A stretch of 64,000 bases of DNA from positions 310,001-374,000 of the forward strand of contig NZ_RAPV01000002.1 of assembly GCF_003610295.1 (NCBI RefSeq), written 5' to 3'. Both the position numbers and the translations under genes were made by a program. The stretch is from Paraburkholderia sp. BL23I1N1. Lineage in GTDB: Bacteria; Pseudomonadota; Gammaproteobacteria; Burkholderiales; Burkholderiaceae. The number at the start of each line of letters is the position of its first letter. The first letter of the stretch is position 1. Below are positions 31,181 through 40,563 of the stretch, piece after piece. Under the pieces are notes generated by a model. It was not told the DNA's origin. It searched no databases and was given only the letters and a program-made list of their open reading frames with translations.

Positions 31181-32071
31181 ATGTCCACAGCCAACACCGC
31201 CAAACTCAAAGAGCAATTCGACGCCGGCCTCGAAACCCGCGCCGATTTCACCATCGACCAGCCAATCGCACGATATGGCGCAGTCGACCACGCCGTCTGG
31301 CAACAGCTTTACGCACGCCAGACCGCGTTGCTCAAGGGTCGGGTGTGCGATGAGTTTCTGGCGGGCGTCGACTGCATCGGCATGCCGTCCGACCGCGTGC
31401 CCTCCTTCGACGAAATCAACGCAAAGCTAACGCCCGCGACGGGCTGGCAAATCGTCGCCGTGCCCGGACTCGTGCCCGATCAGGTGTTCTTCGAGCATCT
31501 GGCGAACCGCCGTTTTCCCGTGACATGGTGGATGCGCCGTCCTGATCAACTCGATTATCTGCAGGAGCCGGACTGTTTTCACGATCTGTTCGGCCACGTG
31601 CCGCTGCTGATCAATCCGGTGTTCGCGGACTACATGCACGCGTACGGCCGTGCCGCGCTCGCCGCGAATGATGCGGGCGCGCTGCCGCTGCTTGCGCGGC
31701 TCTACTGGTACACCGTCGAATTCGGCCTGATCCGCGACGCGGCGAGTCCGAACGGCGTGAAGATCTGCGGCGCGGGCATCGTGTCGAGCAAGGGCGAGAC
31801 GCTCTACAGCCAGCACAGCGCGGCGCCGAACCGGCTCGGCTTCGACCTCGAACGCGTGATGCGCACGCGCTATCGCATCGACACGTTCCAGAAAACCTAC
31901 TTCGTGATCGACGACTTCGCGCAATTGTTTGGCGTGGCGCAAACCGACTTCGCGCCGCTGCTGGCAAAGCTGGCCGCCGAGCCCGCGTTCGCGGCAGGCG
32001 ACGTGCTCGCGAGTGACCGCGTCATCACGCGCGGCTCGCAGGAAGGCTGGCAAGCCGACGGCGATATCTGA
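31181..32071 (+). CDS. phhA: phenylalanine-4-hydroxylase
   Basis: 296-aa monomeric bacterial enzyme that hydroxylates phenylalanine to tyrosine with tetrahydropterin and iron. The iron ligands are visible: His134 and His139 in HDLFGHVPLL and Glu180 in RLYWYTVEFGL. The start ATG at 31181 (MSTANTAKLKEQFDAGLETR) was chosen by family length; the frame is open further upstream. It is followed 104 bases later by phhB, the cofactor-recycling enzyme. Confidence 0.97.
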   Translation: MSTANTAKLKEQFDAGLETRADFTIDQPIARYGAVDHAVWQQLYARQTALLKGRVCDEFLAGVDCIGMPSDRVPSFDEINAKLTPATGWQIVAVPGLVPDQVFFEHLANRRFPVTWWMRRPDQLDYLQEPDCFHDLFGHVPLLINPVFADYMHAYGRAALAANDAGALPLLARLYWYTVEFGLIRDAASPNGVKICGAGIVSSKGETLYSQHSAAPNRLGFDLERVMRTRYRIDTFQKTYFVIDDFAQLFGVAQTDFAPLLAKLAAEPAFAAGDVLASDRVITRGSQEGWQADGDI

Positions 32072-32175
32072 CAACACAGCCTGAGCAGTCCGACTGCAGG
32101 CTGATGGCATCCGTGAAAAAATAGCAGATGGCGAACGCCCACCGGCGCGCCGGTTCAGATCAAGGAGGTAGCATC

Positions 32176-32466
32176 ATGATTAACAAACTGACTTCCGAAG
32201 AACGCGCCACGCAGGTTGCGGAACTGCGCGGCTGGCAAGCCGTGGCGGGCCGCGACGCGATCCAGCGCCACTTCAAATTCGCCGACTTCAACGAAGCATT
32301 CGGCTTTATGACGCGCGTGGCGATCAAGGCGCAGGAGATGGATCACCACCCGGAATGGTTCAACGTGTACAACAAGGTGGAGATCACCCTGTCGACGCAC
32401 GAAGCCAATGGCTTGACCGAGCGGGACATCAAATTGGCCCGATTTATCGACAGTATTACTTCGTAA
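32176..32466 (+). CDS. phhB: pterin-4a-carbinolamine dehydratase
   Basis: 96-aa enzyme that dehydrates the 4a-hydroxypterin made by PhhA so that the cofactor can be reduced again. The active-site pattern is [27 protein letters not shown] stands 8 bases before the ATG at 32176, which fixes this start over an upstream in-frame ATG. Confidence 0.96.
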   Translation: MINKLTSEERATQVAELRGWQAVAGRDAIQRHFKFADFNEAFGFMTRVAIKAQEMDHHPEWFNVYNKVEITLSTHEANGLTERDIKLARFIDSITS

Positions 32467-32561
32467 TACACGGGATCAGCTGCCTCGATTCACGCCGTAT
32501 CGAACGTTTTTGGCGGCAATGAAAGGGCATTGCAGGCAATCCGGCGCCCAACCCTTCAGTT

Positions 32562-32786
32562 CTACAGGCTATTATTAAGGCGCACGTAAGAATCCCACGC
32601 AAGCCTGGCGATCCCGTCCAAACGATCCGGTGATAGCGTCTGCTGACGCTGTACAATCATCAGCGCATACGGCTTGGAGAGCGCGCTTGCCTCCTTGCAC
32701 AGAACGAGTTCGTCGCCGCTCGAAGGTGAGCGGGCGCGCCAGAAGTTGATTGCGGCTTCCAGTTCGTGAATCGTTATTTCGGACAT
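32562..32786 (-). CDS. small DUF3717-type protein
   Basis: 74 aa from the ATG at 32786 (MSEITIHELEAAINFWRARS). I recognise it as a DUF3717-like small protein of Burkholderia relatives; its function is not known. It has conserved Trp/Cys residues and a predicted all-helical make-up, with no membrane segment. It is divergent from the response-regulator gene with a 173-bp gap. An open frame upstream of 32786 runs into the neighbouring gene and is not used. Confidence 0.75.
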   Translation of the reverse strand: MSEITIHELEAAINFWRARSPSSGDELVLCKEASALSKPYALMIVQRQQTLSPDRLDGIARLAWDSYVRLNNSL

Positions 32787-32959
32787 GACGTCGTGATCGC
32801 TCGGTGGCTGCTTTCGGGCTACTTCATGGCTGCTCGATAGCTGTTTCGTGGCCGCCAGGTGCCGGTTCGGCACGGCCGCGCGGCAGGCTGCCTGTGCAGC
32901 AGGCGCCCCGGCGAACCGCTTGCCCAAACGCCTAAACCCATTGTACTTGAGCGAAATCC

Positions 32960-33646
32960 ATGCGACTCCTTCTGATCGAAGATGACCGCCCCATCGCACG
33001 CGGCATCCAAAGTAGTCTCGAACAAGCCGGCTTCACCGTCGACATGGTCCATGACGGTATTTTTGCCGAACAGGCCCTCACCCAAAACCGCCATGAGCTG
33101 GTGATCCTCGATCTGGGCTTGCCCGGTATCGACGGCATGACGCTGCTCGCGCGCTTCCGTCAGAGCAATCGCCACACGCCGGTGATCATCCTCACCGCGC
33201 GCGACGAGTTGAACGACCGCGTGCAGGGCCTGAATTCCGGCGCGGACGACTACATGCTGAAGCCGTTCGAACCCACTGAACTCGAAGCGCGTATCCGCGC
33301 CGTGATGCGCCGCAGCGGCCCGCACGGCGATATGCCGCGTCCGGAAGTGTCGCTGGGCGGTGTGCGTCTGTCGGGCGTCGATCGCCGCATTTTTAACGAC
33401 GACAAGCCGCTCGAACTGTCGCCGCGCGAATTCGCGGTACTCGAAATGCTGCTGCTGCGCCATGGCCGTGTGGTCAGCAAGGCTCAGCTGCAAGACCATC
33501 TGACGCACTTCGGCGGCGATCTCGGCGATACCGCGATCGAAGTCTATGTGCATCGGGTGCGTAAAAAGCTCGAAAACTGCCGTGTCGAAATCGTCACGGT
33601 GCGTGGCTTCGGTTACCTGTTGCAGGAAATCCGTCAGGCCGCATAA
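32960..33646 (+). CDS. OmpR-family response regulator
   Basis: 228 aa. The receiver domain (1-120) has the acidic pocket IEDD, the phospho-acceptor Asp51 in LVILDLGLPGIDG and a conserved Lys in YMLKPFEP. The C-terminal winged helix (140-225) includes LSPREFAVLEMLLLRHGRVV and VRGFGYLL. It belongs to the QseB/PmrA/TctD group. It forms a pair with the histidine kinase downstream (gap 145 bases). Confidence 0.95.
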   Translation: MRLLLIEDDRPIARGIQSSLEQAGFTVDMVHDGIFAEQALTQNRHELVILDLGLPGIDGMTLLARFRQSNRHTPVIILTARDELNDRVQGLNSGADDYMLKPFEPTELEARIRAVMRRSGPHGDMPRPEVSLGGVRLSGVDRRIFNDDKPLELSPREFAVLEMLLLRHGRVVSKAQLQDHLTHFGGDLGDTAIEVYVHRVRKKLENCRVEIVTVRGFGYLLQEIRQAA

Positions 33647-33791
33647 TCGTTGCAAGGGTCGCAATATGTGTATTGCGGCCTGACAGCGCCGGGCCGGCGC
33701 CGCGCACTCGGTGCGCCATTCGCCGGCAGCCGGCGAGTTTTCACGGCGCCACGGTGCTTGTCGCCGTTGCCTCTTTCCCGCGCGTTCGATC

Positions 33792-35300
33792 ATGCCCCAG
33801 CCGGCCGCCAATAGTCTGCGCCGCACGCTGCTGCGGCGCCTCGCTGCTCCCCTATCGCTGCTCGCGCTCATGAGCGGCCTGATCGCTTACTGGCTGGCGT
33901 GGCAGTACACGCAGCATGTGGTCGACCGGTCGCTCGCCGATCTCGCCACCGCGATCTCCAAACAGATCCAGATAGCCGGCCCTGATGCCAAGGTGACGGT
34001 GCCGCCGCTCGCGCAGGCCATGTTCTCCGATCCGGTCGAACAACTCGTCTATCGGATCAGCAACGGCGAAACCGAAATCGCCGGCGACCACAATCTGCCG
34101 CTGCAGGGCACCAGCGTGCGCCGTATGCACTATGCGTACGTGTTCGAAACCCAGCACGAAGGCGTGACCGTGCGGGTGGCACAGGTGCGTGTCGATCAGC
34201 CGAAAGGCAATCCAATCGTCGTGGAAGTGGGTCAGCCGGTACATCACCGTTTTCGTATCGCCGCCGAATTTCTGGTCGCGATCATGATGCCGCTGCTGTT
34301 GCTGCTGCTGGCGGGTTGGGTAATCGTGTGGCGTGTAGTCAATCAACAGCTCAATCCGCTCACCGATCTCGCGGACTCGCTGAACCGGCAGACCCACACG
34401 TCGCTCGAACCGGTGGATGAGACCTACGTGCCGGTCGAAATCCGGCCGCTCACCGGCGCGCTGAACGCGCTGCTCGATCGTCTGAAAACGGCCCTCGACG
34501 GCCAGCGCAAATTTATCGCCGACGCCGCGCATCAGCTGCGCACGCCGCTCACCGCCGTCAAGTTGCATGCGGAACAGGCTGCAGTCGCGCGTGACCCGCA
34601 GCAGACGCTCGCCGCGGTCCGTGAACTGCGCGCGGCGGCCGACCGCGCCGTGCGGCTGTCGAATCAGTTGCTCTCACTTGCGCGCGCCGAGCCGGGTGAA
34701 CAGGCGGCACGGTTCGTCAACGTGGATATGGCCGCACTCGCGTTCGATACGGGCGCGGAATGGGTGCCGCGCGCATTGACCTTCCACGTCGACCTCGGCT
34801 TTCAGCGGCTCGACGATCCGGCTAACGATCACCCGCTGATGGTGCGCGGCAATCCGGTGCTGTTGCACGAAGTGATCGCCAATCTGCTGGATAACGCGCT
34901 CAAGTACGTGCCACCTTCGCGTTTCGACGGCGGCCGCATCACCGTGACGGTATCGCAAACCGTGATCGACGATCTGCGCATGGCCGAAATCGTCGTCGAA
35001 GACAATGGGCCGGGCGTGCCGCTCATACAGCAAACCGATCTGTTCAAACGATTCTTCCGCGGCGACGGCCAGAGCGATGCCGGTGTGGATAGCGGCGCCG
35101 GTCTCGGTCTCGCGATCGTTCACGACATCATGGTGCTGCATCACGGCAGCGTGCATTACGAAGATGCGCCGGAAGGCGGTGCGCGCTTCATCGTGCGCAT
35201 TCCGCTGATGCCCATTCCAACCAGCGTTCAGCAGGACGCCGATTCCGGCACACGGCGTCCGGCAAAAAAATCGGCGCACTCGGCGCCGATCGATATGTGA
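33792..35300 (+). CDS. sensor histidine kinase (TctE/QseC-like)
   Basis: 502 aa from the ATG at 33792. The order is: membrane helix at about 24-40, periplasmic sensor domain (about 45-150, with features of the 2CSK/TctE type), second helix at about 160-180, HAMP-like segment, dimerisation box FIADAAHQLRTPLTAV with phospho-His247, N box LLDNALKYV, G boxes VEDNGPGVP and GAGLGLAIV. It should phosphorylate the regulator encoded just upstream. The signal is unknown; TctE-type kinases often control tricarboxylate uptake, but no such genes are near. Confidence 0.94.
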   Translation: MPQPAANSLRRTLLRRLAAPLSLLALMSGLIAYWLAWQYTQHVVDRSLADLATAISKQIQIAGPDAKVTVPPLAQAMFSDPVEQLVYRISNGETEIAGDHNLPLQGTSVRRMHYAYVFETQHEGVTVRVAQVRVDQPKGNPIVVEVGQPVHHRFRIAAEFLVAIMMPLLLLLLAGWVIVWRVVNQQLNPLTDLADSLNRQTHTSLEPVDETYVPVEIRPLTGALNALLDRLKTALDGQRKFIADAAHQLRTPLTAVKLHAEQAAVARDPQQTLAAVRELRAAADRAVRLSNQLLSLARAEPGEQAARFVNVDMAALAFDTGAEWVPRALTFHVDLGFQRLDDPANDHPLMVRGNPVLLHEVIANLLDNALKYVPPSRFDGGRITVTVSQTVIDDLRMAEIVVEDNGPGVPLIQQTDLFKRFFRGDGQSDAGVDSGAGLGLAIVHDIMVLHHGSVHYEDAPEGGARFIVRIPLMPIPTSVQQDADSGTRRPAKKSAHSAPIDM

Positions 35301-35372
35301 TTCCGCAGCGGCCCAATGCGCCGCCGCGGGCTGCTTGAAGTTCACTTGCGTTCAACTCAGGCAGCCCGCGTT

Positions 35373-35897
35373 TCATTTCTTCTTCGCTTTTTTCTCGGTC
35401 GCCTTCACTTTCTTATCCGACTTGTCGGACCTGGAAGCGCCCTTCTCTTTCTCCGGCGGAGCCAGCATCGTGCCGCGGCACTTGCGCGCGCCGCAACGGC
35501 ATTCGTATTCCTTCTTGAGCTTCTTGGTCTGGCGCGCGTCGATGACGAGGCCATAGTCGTAAAAGACTTCCTCACCCTCGGCGATATCGCGCAACGCGTG
35601 CACGTACACGTGACCATCGATCTCTTCGGCTTCGCAATTCGGCGCGCACGAATGGTTGATCCAGCGCGCGCTGTTGCCGTCCACCTTCCCGTCGATCACT
35701 TTGCCGCTATCGAGCGCGAAGTAGAACGTGTGATTTGGTTCGTCCGGATTATGCGGATGACGGCGCAACGCTTCTTTCCAGGAGATCCGCTCACCCTTGT
35801 ATTCGATCAGCCGTTCGCCGGCCGCAATCGGCTCGGTGGCAAACACGCCTTTGCCGTGCACACCCGAACGGCGCACGGCGATCCTGCGTGAACTCAT
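35373..35897 (-). CDS. SET-domain protein lysine methyltransferase-like
   Basis: 174 aa. SET motifs are complete: GKGVFA near the N-terminus, NHSCAPNC (81-88), YDYG (113-116), then a post-SET-like cysteine cluster CRCGARKC (133-140) and a 30-residue Lys-rich tail (KKVKATEKKAKKK). SET proteins methylate lysine side chains with S-adenosylmethionine. The bacterial substrate is unknown; the basic tail suggests binding to nucleic acid or an acidic partner. It is convergent with the kinase gene. Confidence 0.92.
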   Translation of the reverse strand: MSSRRIAVRRSGVHGKGVFATEPIAAGERLIEYKGERISWKEALRRHPHNPDEPNHTFYFALDSGKVIDGKVDGNSARWINHSCAPNCEAEEIDGHVYVHALRDIAEGEEVFYDYGLVIDARQTKKLKKEYECRCGARKCRGTMLAPPEKEKGASRSDKSDKKVKATEKKAKKK

Positions 35898-36117
35898 TGA
35901 ATGAATCCTTGTGAAGAACTGGGGGTGAAGATCCGGCAGCCGTCAAAAATGCCCGCATCTGGCGCGCTGCTTTTTCTGACGCGGATAGCAAACGCGGCGC
36001 CTTGCGAGCGCCGCGTCGACCTGCGACGCTCATGCGCCACATCCGGCATCCTACACGCTCAAGACGGCTTCCTTCAACCGTCAAAAAGACGTGCGCGCAT
36101 GAGGCGCATTGGCAAGT

Positions 36118-37230
36118 TCACCGTTGTCCGAACGAAATCTCACCGAACAGTGCCTTTTGGTCGCGCGGTTGCGAGCGCCAGTACTGCGGCGGCGCTTCGA
36201 CCGTCGCGCCCAGTTGCGCCGCGGCGTGCCACGGCCAGCGCGGGTTGTAGAGCAGCGCGCGGGCCAGCGCGATCAGATCCGCATCACCCTCCCCGATAAT
36301 TTGTTCGGCATGCAGCGGATCGGTAATCAGACCCACGCCGATGGTTGTGAGGCCGGTGGCCTGTTTGACCGCCCTCGCGAAAGGAATCTGATAACCCGGC
36401 TCAAGCGGAATCTTCTGCAACGGCGAGACACCGCCGGACGACACGTCGATCCAGTCGCAGCCGCGCTTTTTCAACTCCTGCGCGAACACGATCGTGTCCT
36501 CGAGTGTCCAGCCGCCTTCGACCCAGTCGGTCGCCGAGACCCGCACGCCGACCGGTTTGTCGGCGGGAAACGCGGCGCGCACGATATCGAAGATTTCGAG
36601 CGGAAAGCGCATGCGATTTTCTAGGGAACCGCCGTAGTCGTCGCTGCGTTGATTGGCGATCGGCGACAGGAATTGATGCAGCAGATAGCCGTGCGCCGCG
36701 TGTATTTCCAGCGCATCGACGCCGAGACGCGCGGCGCGGCGCGCGGAAGCCGCGAACGCTTCGCGAATCCGGTTCAACGCGGGTGTGTCGAGTGCGAGCG
36801 GCGGCTCTTCACCCGCCTTGTGCGGCAACGCCGACGGCGCATTCGGCAGCCAGCCGCCTTGCGAAACCGCAATCAGCTGGCCGCCTTCCCAGGGCGCCTG
36901 ACTCGACGCTTTGCGCCCAGCATGCGACAACTGCATTGCAACGCGAATGTGCGAATGCTTGCGGATCGCGGCCAGGACCGGCACCAGCGCAGCTTCGGTG
37001 GCGTCGTCCCACAGTCCGAGATCACCGGGCGTAATGCGGCCATCCGGTTCCACGGAGGTCGCCTCGATGCACAGCATGCCTGCACCGGATAGCGCGAGAC
37101 TGCCAAGATGGATCATGTGCCACGCCGTAGCCTCGCCACGATCGGCGGAATACTGGCACATCGGGGAGACGACGATACGATTGGGAAGCGTCACGCTACG
37201 CAGCGTGAGCGGAGAAAAAAGCGCGCTCAT
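36118..37230 (-). CDS. namA: NADPH dehydrogenase, old yellow enzyme family (YqjM/NamA type)
   Basis: 370-aa TIM-barrel flavin (FMN) enzyme that reduces activated double bonds of enones or nitro compounds. Landmarks include SPMCQYSADRGEATAWH, the substrate-binding pair in EIHAAHGYLLHQFLSP, YGGSLENRMRF and the C-terminal LARALLYNPRWPWHAA. This is the YqjM/xenobiotic reductase A subclass. The symbol is by family resemblance. The 220 bases upstream, to the SET gene, hold no gene. Confidence 0.9.
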   Translation of the reverse strand: MSALFSPLTLRSVTLPNRIVVSPMCQYSADRGEATAWHMIHLGSLALSGAGMLCIEATSVEPDGRITPGDLGLWDDATEAALVPVLAAIRKHSHIRVAMQLSHAGRKASSQAPWEGGQLIAVSQGGWLPNAPSALPHKAGEEPPLALDTPALNRIREAFAASARRAARLGVDALEIHAAHGYLLHQFLSPIANQRSDDYGGSLENRMRFPLEIFDIVRAAFPADKPVGVRVSATDWVEGGWTLEDTIVFAQELKKRGCDWIDVSSGGVSPLQKIPLEPGYQIPFARAVKQATGLTTIGVGLITDPLHAEQIIGEGDADLIALARALLYNPRWPWHAAAQLGATVEAPPQYWRSQPRDQKALFGEISFGQR

Positions 37231-37302
37231 GGATTACGCCCAGTAGAAACCCGAGAGCGAACGAGCATAGCACCGCGGGTAATTATCTGCAGGCAGCCCA
37301 GG

Positions 37303-38016
37303 TCAGGGTTTCGGTTCGACCTGATCGAGCCACTCGCCGAACATCCGGCGGGCGGCCGCTTCCAGCACCGGACCCAACTGCGCGGTCTCAGCCCGCAACT
37401 GACGCGCATCGATACCATGGCCGGCAACCTCACCGGCATTGCCGATCAGCCAGGGCTCGAACCGGTCGGCGCGAATCTCAGGGTGACATTGCAGACCCAG
37501 CACGTGGCCGCCCCATGAGAATACCTGGTTTTCACAGGCAGGCGTCGAGGCGAGACGTGTGGCGTTGTCGGGCAATTCGAAGGTGTCGCCGTGCCAATGC
37601 AGCATCGACGTGTGCACGCCATCCAGATGACGCAGCGGTGACGCACGGCCGGCATCGGTGAGCGTAAGCGGTGTCCAGCCGAGTTCGGTATGGCCTGCGG
37701 GATAGACCCGCGCACCGAGCGCACGCGCGATCAACTGCGCGCCAAGACAGATGCCGAGCGTCGGCAAACCGGCGGCAATGCGCTTTTCGATCATGGAAAG
37801 CAACGGGACGAGCGTTGGGTAATGCGCGTCGTCGGTTGCACTGATCGGGCCGCCGAGTACGACCATGAGCGATGCGGCAACCGGATCCGGCGCTTCGATA
37901 CGGCCAAGGCCGACGTCGAGATAACGCACCGGCCGACCACGCTCCCCGAGCTCCAGTTCAAAACTACCCAGATCCTCGAAGTGCACATGGCGAATGGCCA
38001 GAACTTCGCGATTCAT
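37303..38016 (-). CDS. class I glutamine amidotransferase-like protein
   Basis: 237 aa with the nucleophile Cys90 in LGICLGAQLIARAL and the catalytic His-x-Glu in LQCHPEIRADRF. This stand-alone GuaA-N-like form transfers ammonia from glutamine, or acts as a gamma-glutamyl hydrolase. No synthase domain is fused and no partner lies beside it, so the acceptor is unknown. Confidence 0.9.
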   Translation of the reverse strand: MNREVLAIRHVHFEDLGSFELELGERGRPVRYLDVGLGRIEAPDPVAASLMVVLGGPISATDDAHYPTLVPLLSMIEKRIAAGLPTLGICLGAQLIARALGARVYPAGHTELGWTPLTLTDAGRASPLRHLDGVHTSMLHWHGDTFELPDNATRLASTPACENQVFSWGGHVLGLQCHPEIRADRFEPWLIGNAGEVAGHGIDARQLRAETAQLGPVLEAAARRMFGEWLDQVEPKP

Positions 38017-38144
38017 CAGCCCGTCCCACCTTCAGGTTGACTTAAGACTTGCCGATACACGGCGCGAACCGTCCGGCGGACGGCAATCGCCGCCCGCCGG
38101 AACACGGCTTCGCAGTGTAGCGGATTGTCCCGGAAGAAATCGCC

Positions 38145-38783
38145 TTACAGGGCGAAGATCTTCCAGGTCTTCTTCTGGGTGGCGACGTCAGCCGCTTCGT
38201 ACACCGAGCAATCGAGACGCAAATCCGTGTCCGACATGTTCATGTCGAGCAGCGCGCAGTGATGCGGCGTCTTCTTCGGATTCTTGCTCGGCTCGAAGTG
38301 CGTGCAGCTCAGGCACATGCGATGCGGCGGAATCGTGCCTTGCGCTTCCAGTTGGTGGATGGTCTTCAGCAGCGTGCGATAGAACAGGGTCTGCTCTTCG
38401 TCGCGCAGCGTGCCGACCGCTTTGGCCAGAAAGTCCGGCCATTGCGCAGCGCGCTTCGCGGCGGTGCGGCCACGCGCCGTCAGACGGACCGCGAGGGCGC
38501 GGCCGTCGTCGAGGGCGCGGCGTTTTTCGACCAGGCCTTTGGTCTCGAGCGTACTCACGGCATCGCTGGTGGTCGCGGCGGTCAGCGCCGTTTCGCGGGC
38601 GATTTCGCCAAGACGCATCGGGCCCTTGCGCTGCATCAGCAAGACCAGGATTTCGCCCTGGGTCGGCGTCAGGCCTGCGCCTTCCGCCCATTCCCAAGCC
38701 TGGCTCCGCATGGCCGTGCTCAATCGCAATAGGCTGTGGGTCACTCGCCCGGTTGCCTTTTCTCCGTATACGCCTTCGCTCAT
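38145..38783 (-). CDS. MarR-family regulator with C-terminal cysteine cluster
   Basis: 212 aa from the ATG at 38783. Residues 15-145 are a MarR winged helix (LTPTQGEILVLLMQRKGPMR then LTAATTSDAVSTLETKGLVE). The last 60 residues add four cysteines (157, 160, 176, 192; pattern C-x2-C-x15-C-x15-C) and nearby histidines, which suggests a bound metal or Fe-S centre or a redox switch. This tail is not part of ordinary MarR proteins. Lone gene; targets unknown. Confidence 0.88.
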   Translation of the reverse strand: MSEGVYGEKATGRVTHSLLRLSTAMRSQAWEWAEGAGLTPTQGEILVLLMQRKGPMRLGEIARETALTAATTSDAVSTLETKGLVEKRRALDDGRALAVRLTARGRTAAKRAAQWPDFLAKAVGTLRDEEQTLFYRTLLKTIHQLEAQGTIPPHRMCLSCTHFEPSKNPKKTPHHCALLDMNMSDTDLRLDCSVYEAADVATQKKTWKIFAL

Positions 38784-39259
38784 AATCTTCGTTTGGTTTA
38801 TTAAAGCTTGCGTGCGATGCCGGCAAACCGCTGCCGAACACGCCCATAGCCTGTGTGGGGTAGCCTCGCCCAAAAGCAGACGAGACGGTTTCTACTATCT
38901 CAAAAATTTACCGCCTTGCCAGCCAAAGACGGCGGAAACGACATTCTATGCGAGACCGGCCAATCGTACAGCTAAGTTATCCAATGCAAGTTGTGGATAA
39001 CCATGGGAAAACACCGGGGATGACGTGTGTGCCGATTCTGGATAAGCAACCAGCCTCCTCCACCCTTACCGAAGTTGTCCTTGTTTACCGGCGCCGATGC
39101 GCCTCGGATCAGCCCAGTTATGGTTTACGTAGCACTTTGACTTTGCAGGGAATTATTCAGTTGTCCACAGGCAGATGCAATGCTTGTTAACTACTACTAC
39201 GTTTGTATACGTAAACTTTAGAAAAATCTAAAGCCCCCCGAGCTGGAAATTTATTTATG
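38784..39259. other. gene-free stretch with DnaA boxes (left half of putative origin)
   Basis: About 475 bases with lower GC. It contains TGTGGATAA at 38992-39000 (perfect DnaA box), TCTGGATAA at 39037-39045 and TTGTCCACA at 39161-39169 (one mismatch each), GTTTACCG at 39083-39090, the 20-mer CTTGTTAACTACTACTACGT at 39183-39202 and the inverted repeat CTTTAGA-aaaa-TCTAAAG at 39216-39233. The MarR promoter must also lie at its left end. Confidence 0.6.
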
Positions 39260-39282
39260 AAAAAAACCCGCACGAAGCGGGT
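39260..39282 (-). terminator. intrinsic terminator of ybdK
   Basis: On the minus strand ACCCGC-ttcgt-GCGGGT is followed by seven T (plus 39260-39266), about 40 bases past the ybdK stop. Confidence 0.85.
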
Positions 39283-39319
39283 CTTCCTTACGGTTTAACG
39301 TAAGCAATCCTGTATCTGG

Positions 39320-40435
39320 CTAGGCTCGCCATTGCAGACACTGCTGCCTTACGGCTTCGTGCAAGGACTTTTCCCGCCCGAAGACGCCACGCAGCCATGT
39401 CGCGTCATTGACCTGACCGCGCGCAATCGCGCCGATTTCGGCGAGCGCGTTGCCTGAACCCAACGCTTCGGCATGCGGAGCAATCAAATCCAGCGTTTCG
39501 AGGATGTCTTCGGAAATCGTCTTGCGTTCGCTCGTTTGCGGATTGATGCAGTTGCCGGCCGGACCAAAGCGGCATGCCTCGAACCGGTTGAACGTGTAGA
39601 CGAGGTAATCGTCTTCCTTCGGTGTGATCGGCTTGTCGAGCAACAGGTGCCGTGCAAGCGTCTGGATGTAGCAGGCAATCGCCGCGGCGCGATCCACTGA
39701 AAACGGCGTGTCCATCACGCGCACTTCGATCGTGCCGAAACCGGGCTTCGGCCGGATGTCCCAGTAAAAATCCTTCATGCTGTTGACCACGCCGGTGTGG
39801 ACCATCTTCGAGAAATATTCCTCGAAGCTGTCCCACGTCAGCACGAATGGCGCACGGCCCGACAGCGGGAACGCGAACACGGAATTCAGTCGTGCCGAAT
39901 GAAAACCGGTGTCGACGCCTTGTACGAACGGCGACGAAGCGGACAACGCGATGAAATGCGGAATGAAGCGCGACATGGAGTGCAGCAGATACAGCGCGCT
40001 GTTCGGATCCGGACAGCCGATGTGAACGTGCTGGCCGAACACCGTAAATTGCTTGGCAAGATAGCCGTACAACTCGGAAAGATACTGAAAGCGCGGCGTA
40101 TCGACGATCTGCCTTTCGCTCCATTGCTGGAACGCGTGCGTGCCACCGCCGCACAAGCCGACGTTCAGATGGTCGGCCGCGGAAACCAGCGTGTCACGAA
40201 TCTTGCGCAAATCGGTCACGGCCTGTTCATGCGTCGTGCAGATACCGGTCGACAACTCGATCATGCTTTCGGTGATTTCCGGCGTGATGTTGCCGGGGAT
40301 TTTTTCATCCTTGATGAGGCGCATCAGATCCGAGCCGGCTTTGGTCAGATCATAGTCGTGCGTATTCACGATCTGCATTTCGAGTTCGACACCGAAAGTG
40401 AACGGTTTCGAATCGATGAAGGGTTCGAGTGACAT
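39320..40435 (-). CDS. ybdK: carboxylate-amine ligase YbdK (glutamate-cysteine ligase type 2)
   Basis: 371 aa. YbdK-type enzymes have weak glutamate-cysteine ligase activity and join a carboxylate to an amine using ATP; the real role is unclear. Motifs: [18 protein letters not shown] at the N-terminus, [17 protein letters not shown] and [16 protein letters not shown] chose the ATG at 40435 ([20 protein letters not shown]), with AGGGGA 5 bases upstream, over the ATG at 40471. It follows the antiporter gene on the same strand. Confidence 0.93.
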   Translation of the reverse strand: MSLEPFIDSKPFTFGVELEMQIVNTHDYDLTKAGSDLMRLIKDEKIPGNITPEITESMIELSTGICTTHEQAVTDLRKIRDTLVSAADHLNVGLCGGGTHAFQQWSERQIVDTPRFQYLSELYGYLAKQFTVFGQHVHIGCPDPNSALYLLHSMSRFIPHFIALSASSPFVQGVDTGFHSARLNSVFAFPLSGRAPFVLTWDSFEEYFSKMVHTGVVNSMKDFYWDIRPKPGFGTIEVRVMDTPFSVDRAAAIACYIQTLARHLLLDKPITPKEDDYLVYTFNRFEACRFGPAGNCINPQTSERKTISEDILETLDLIAPHAEALGSGNALAEIGAIARGQVNDATWLRGVFGREKSLHEAVRQQCLQWRA

Positions 40436-40563
40436 GGCGTCCCCTGAGTCAGGTCGGCCGGTGCGTTTCACATGTCTGTGTCACGCACCCGGCCGTTTTT
40501 GAATCGAATAAGTTGGATAAAGCGTGCAATTCGAGCGCCCGAAGCATCGAGCAGCAGCGCGCG

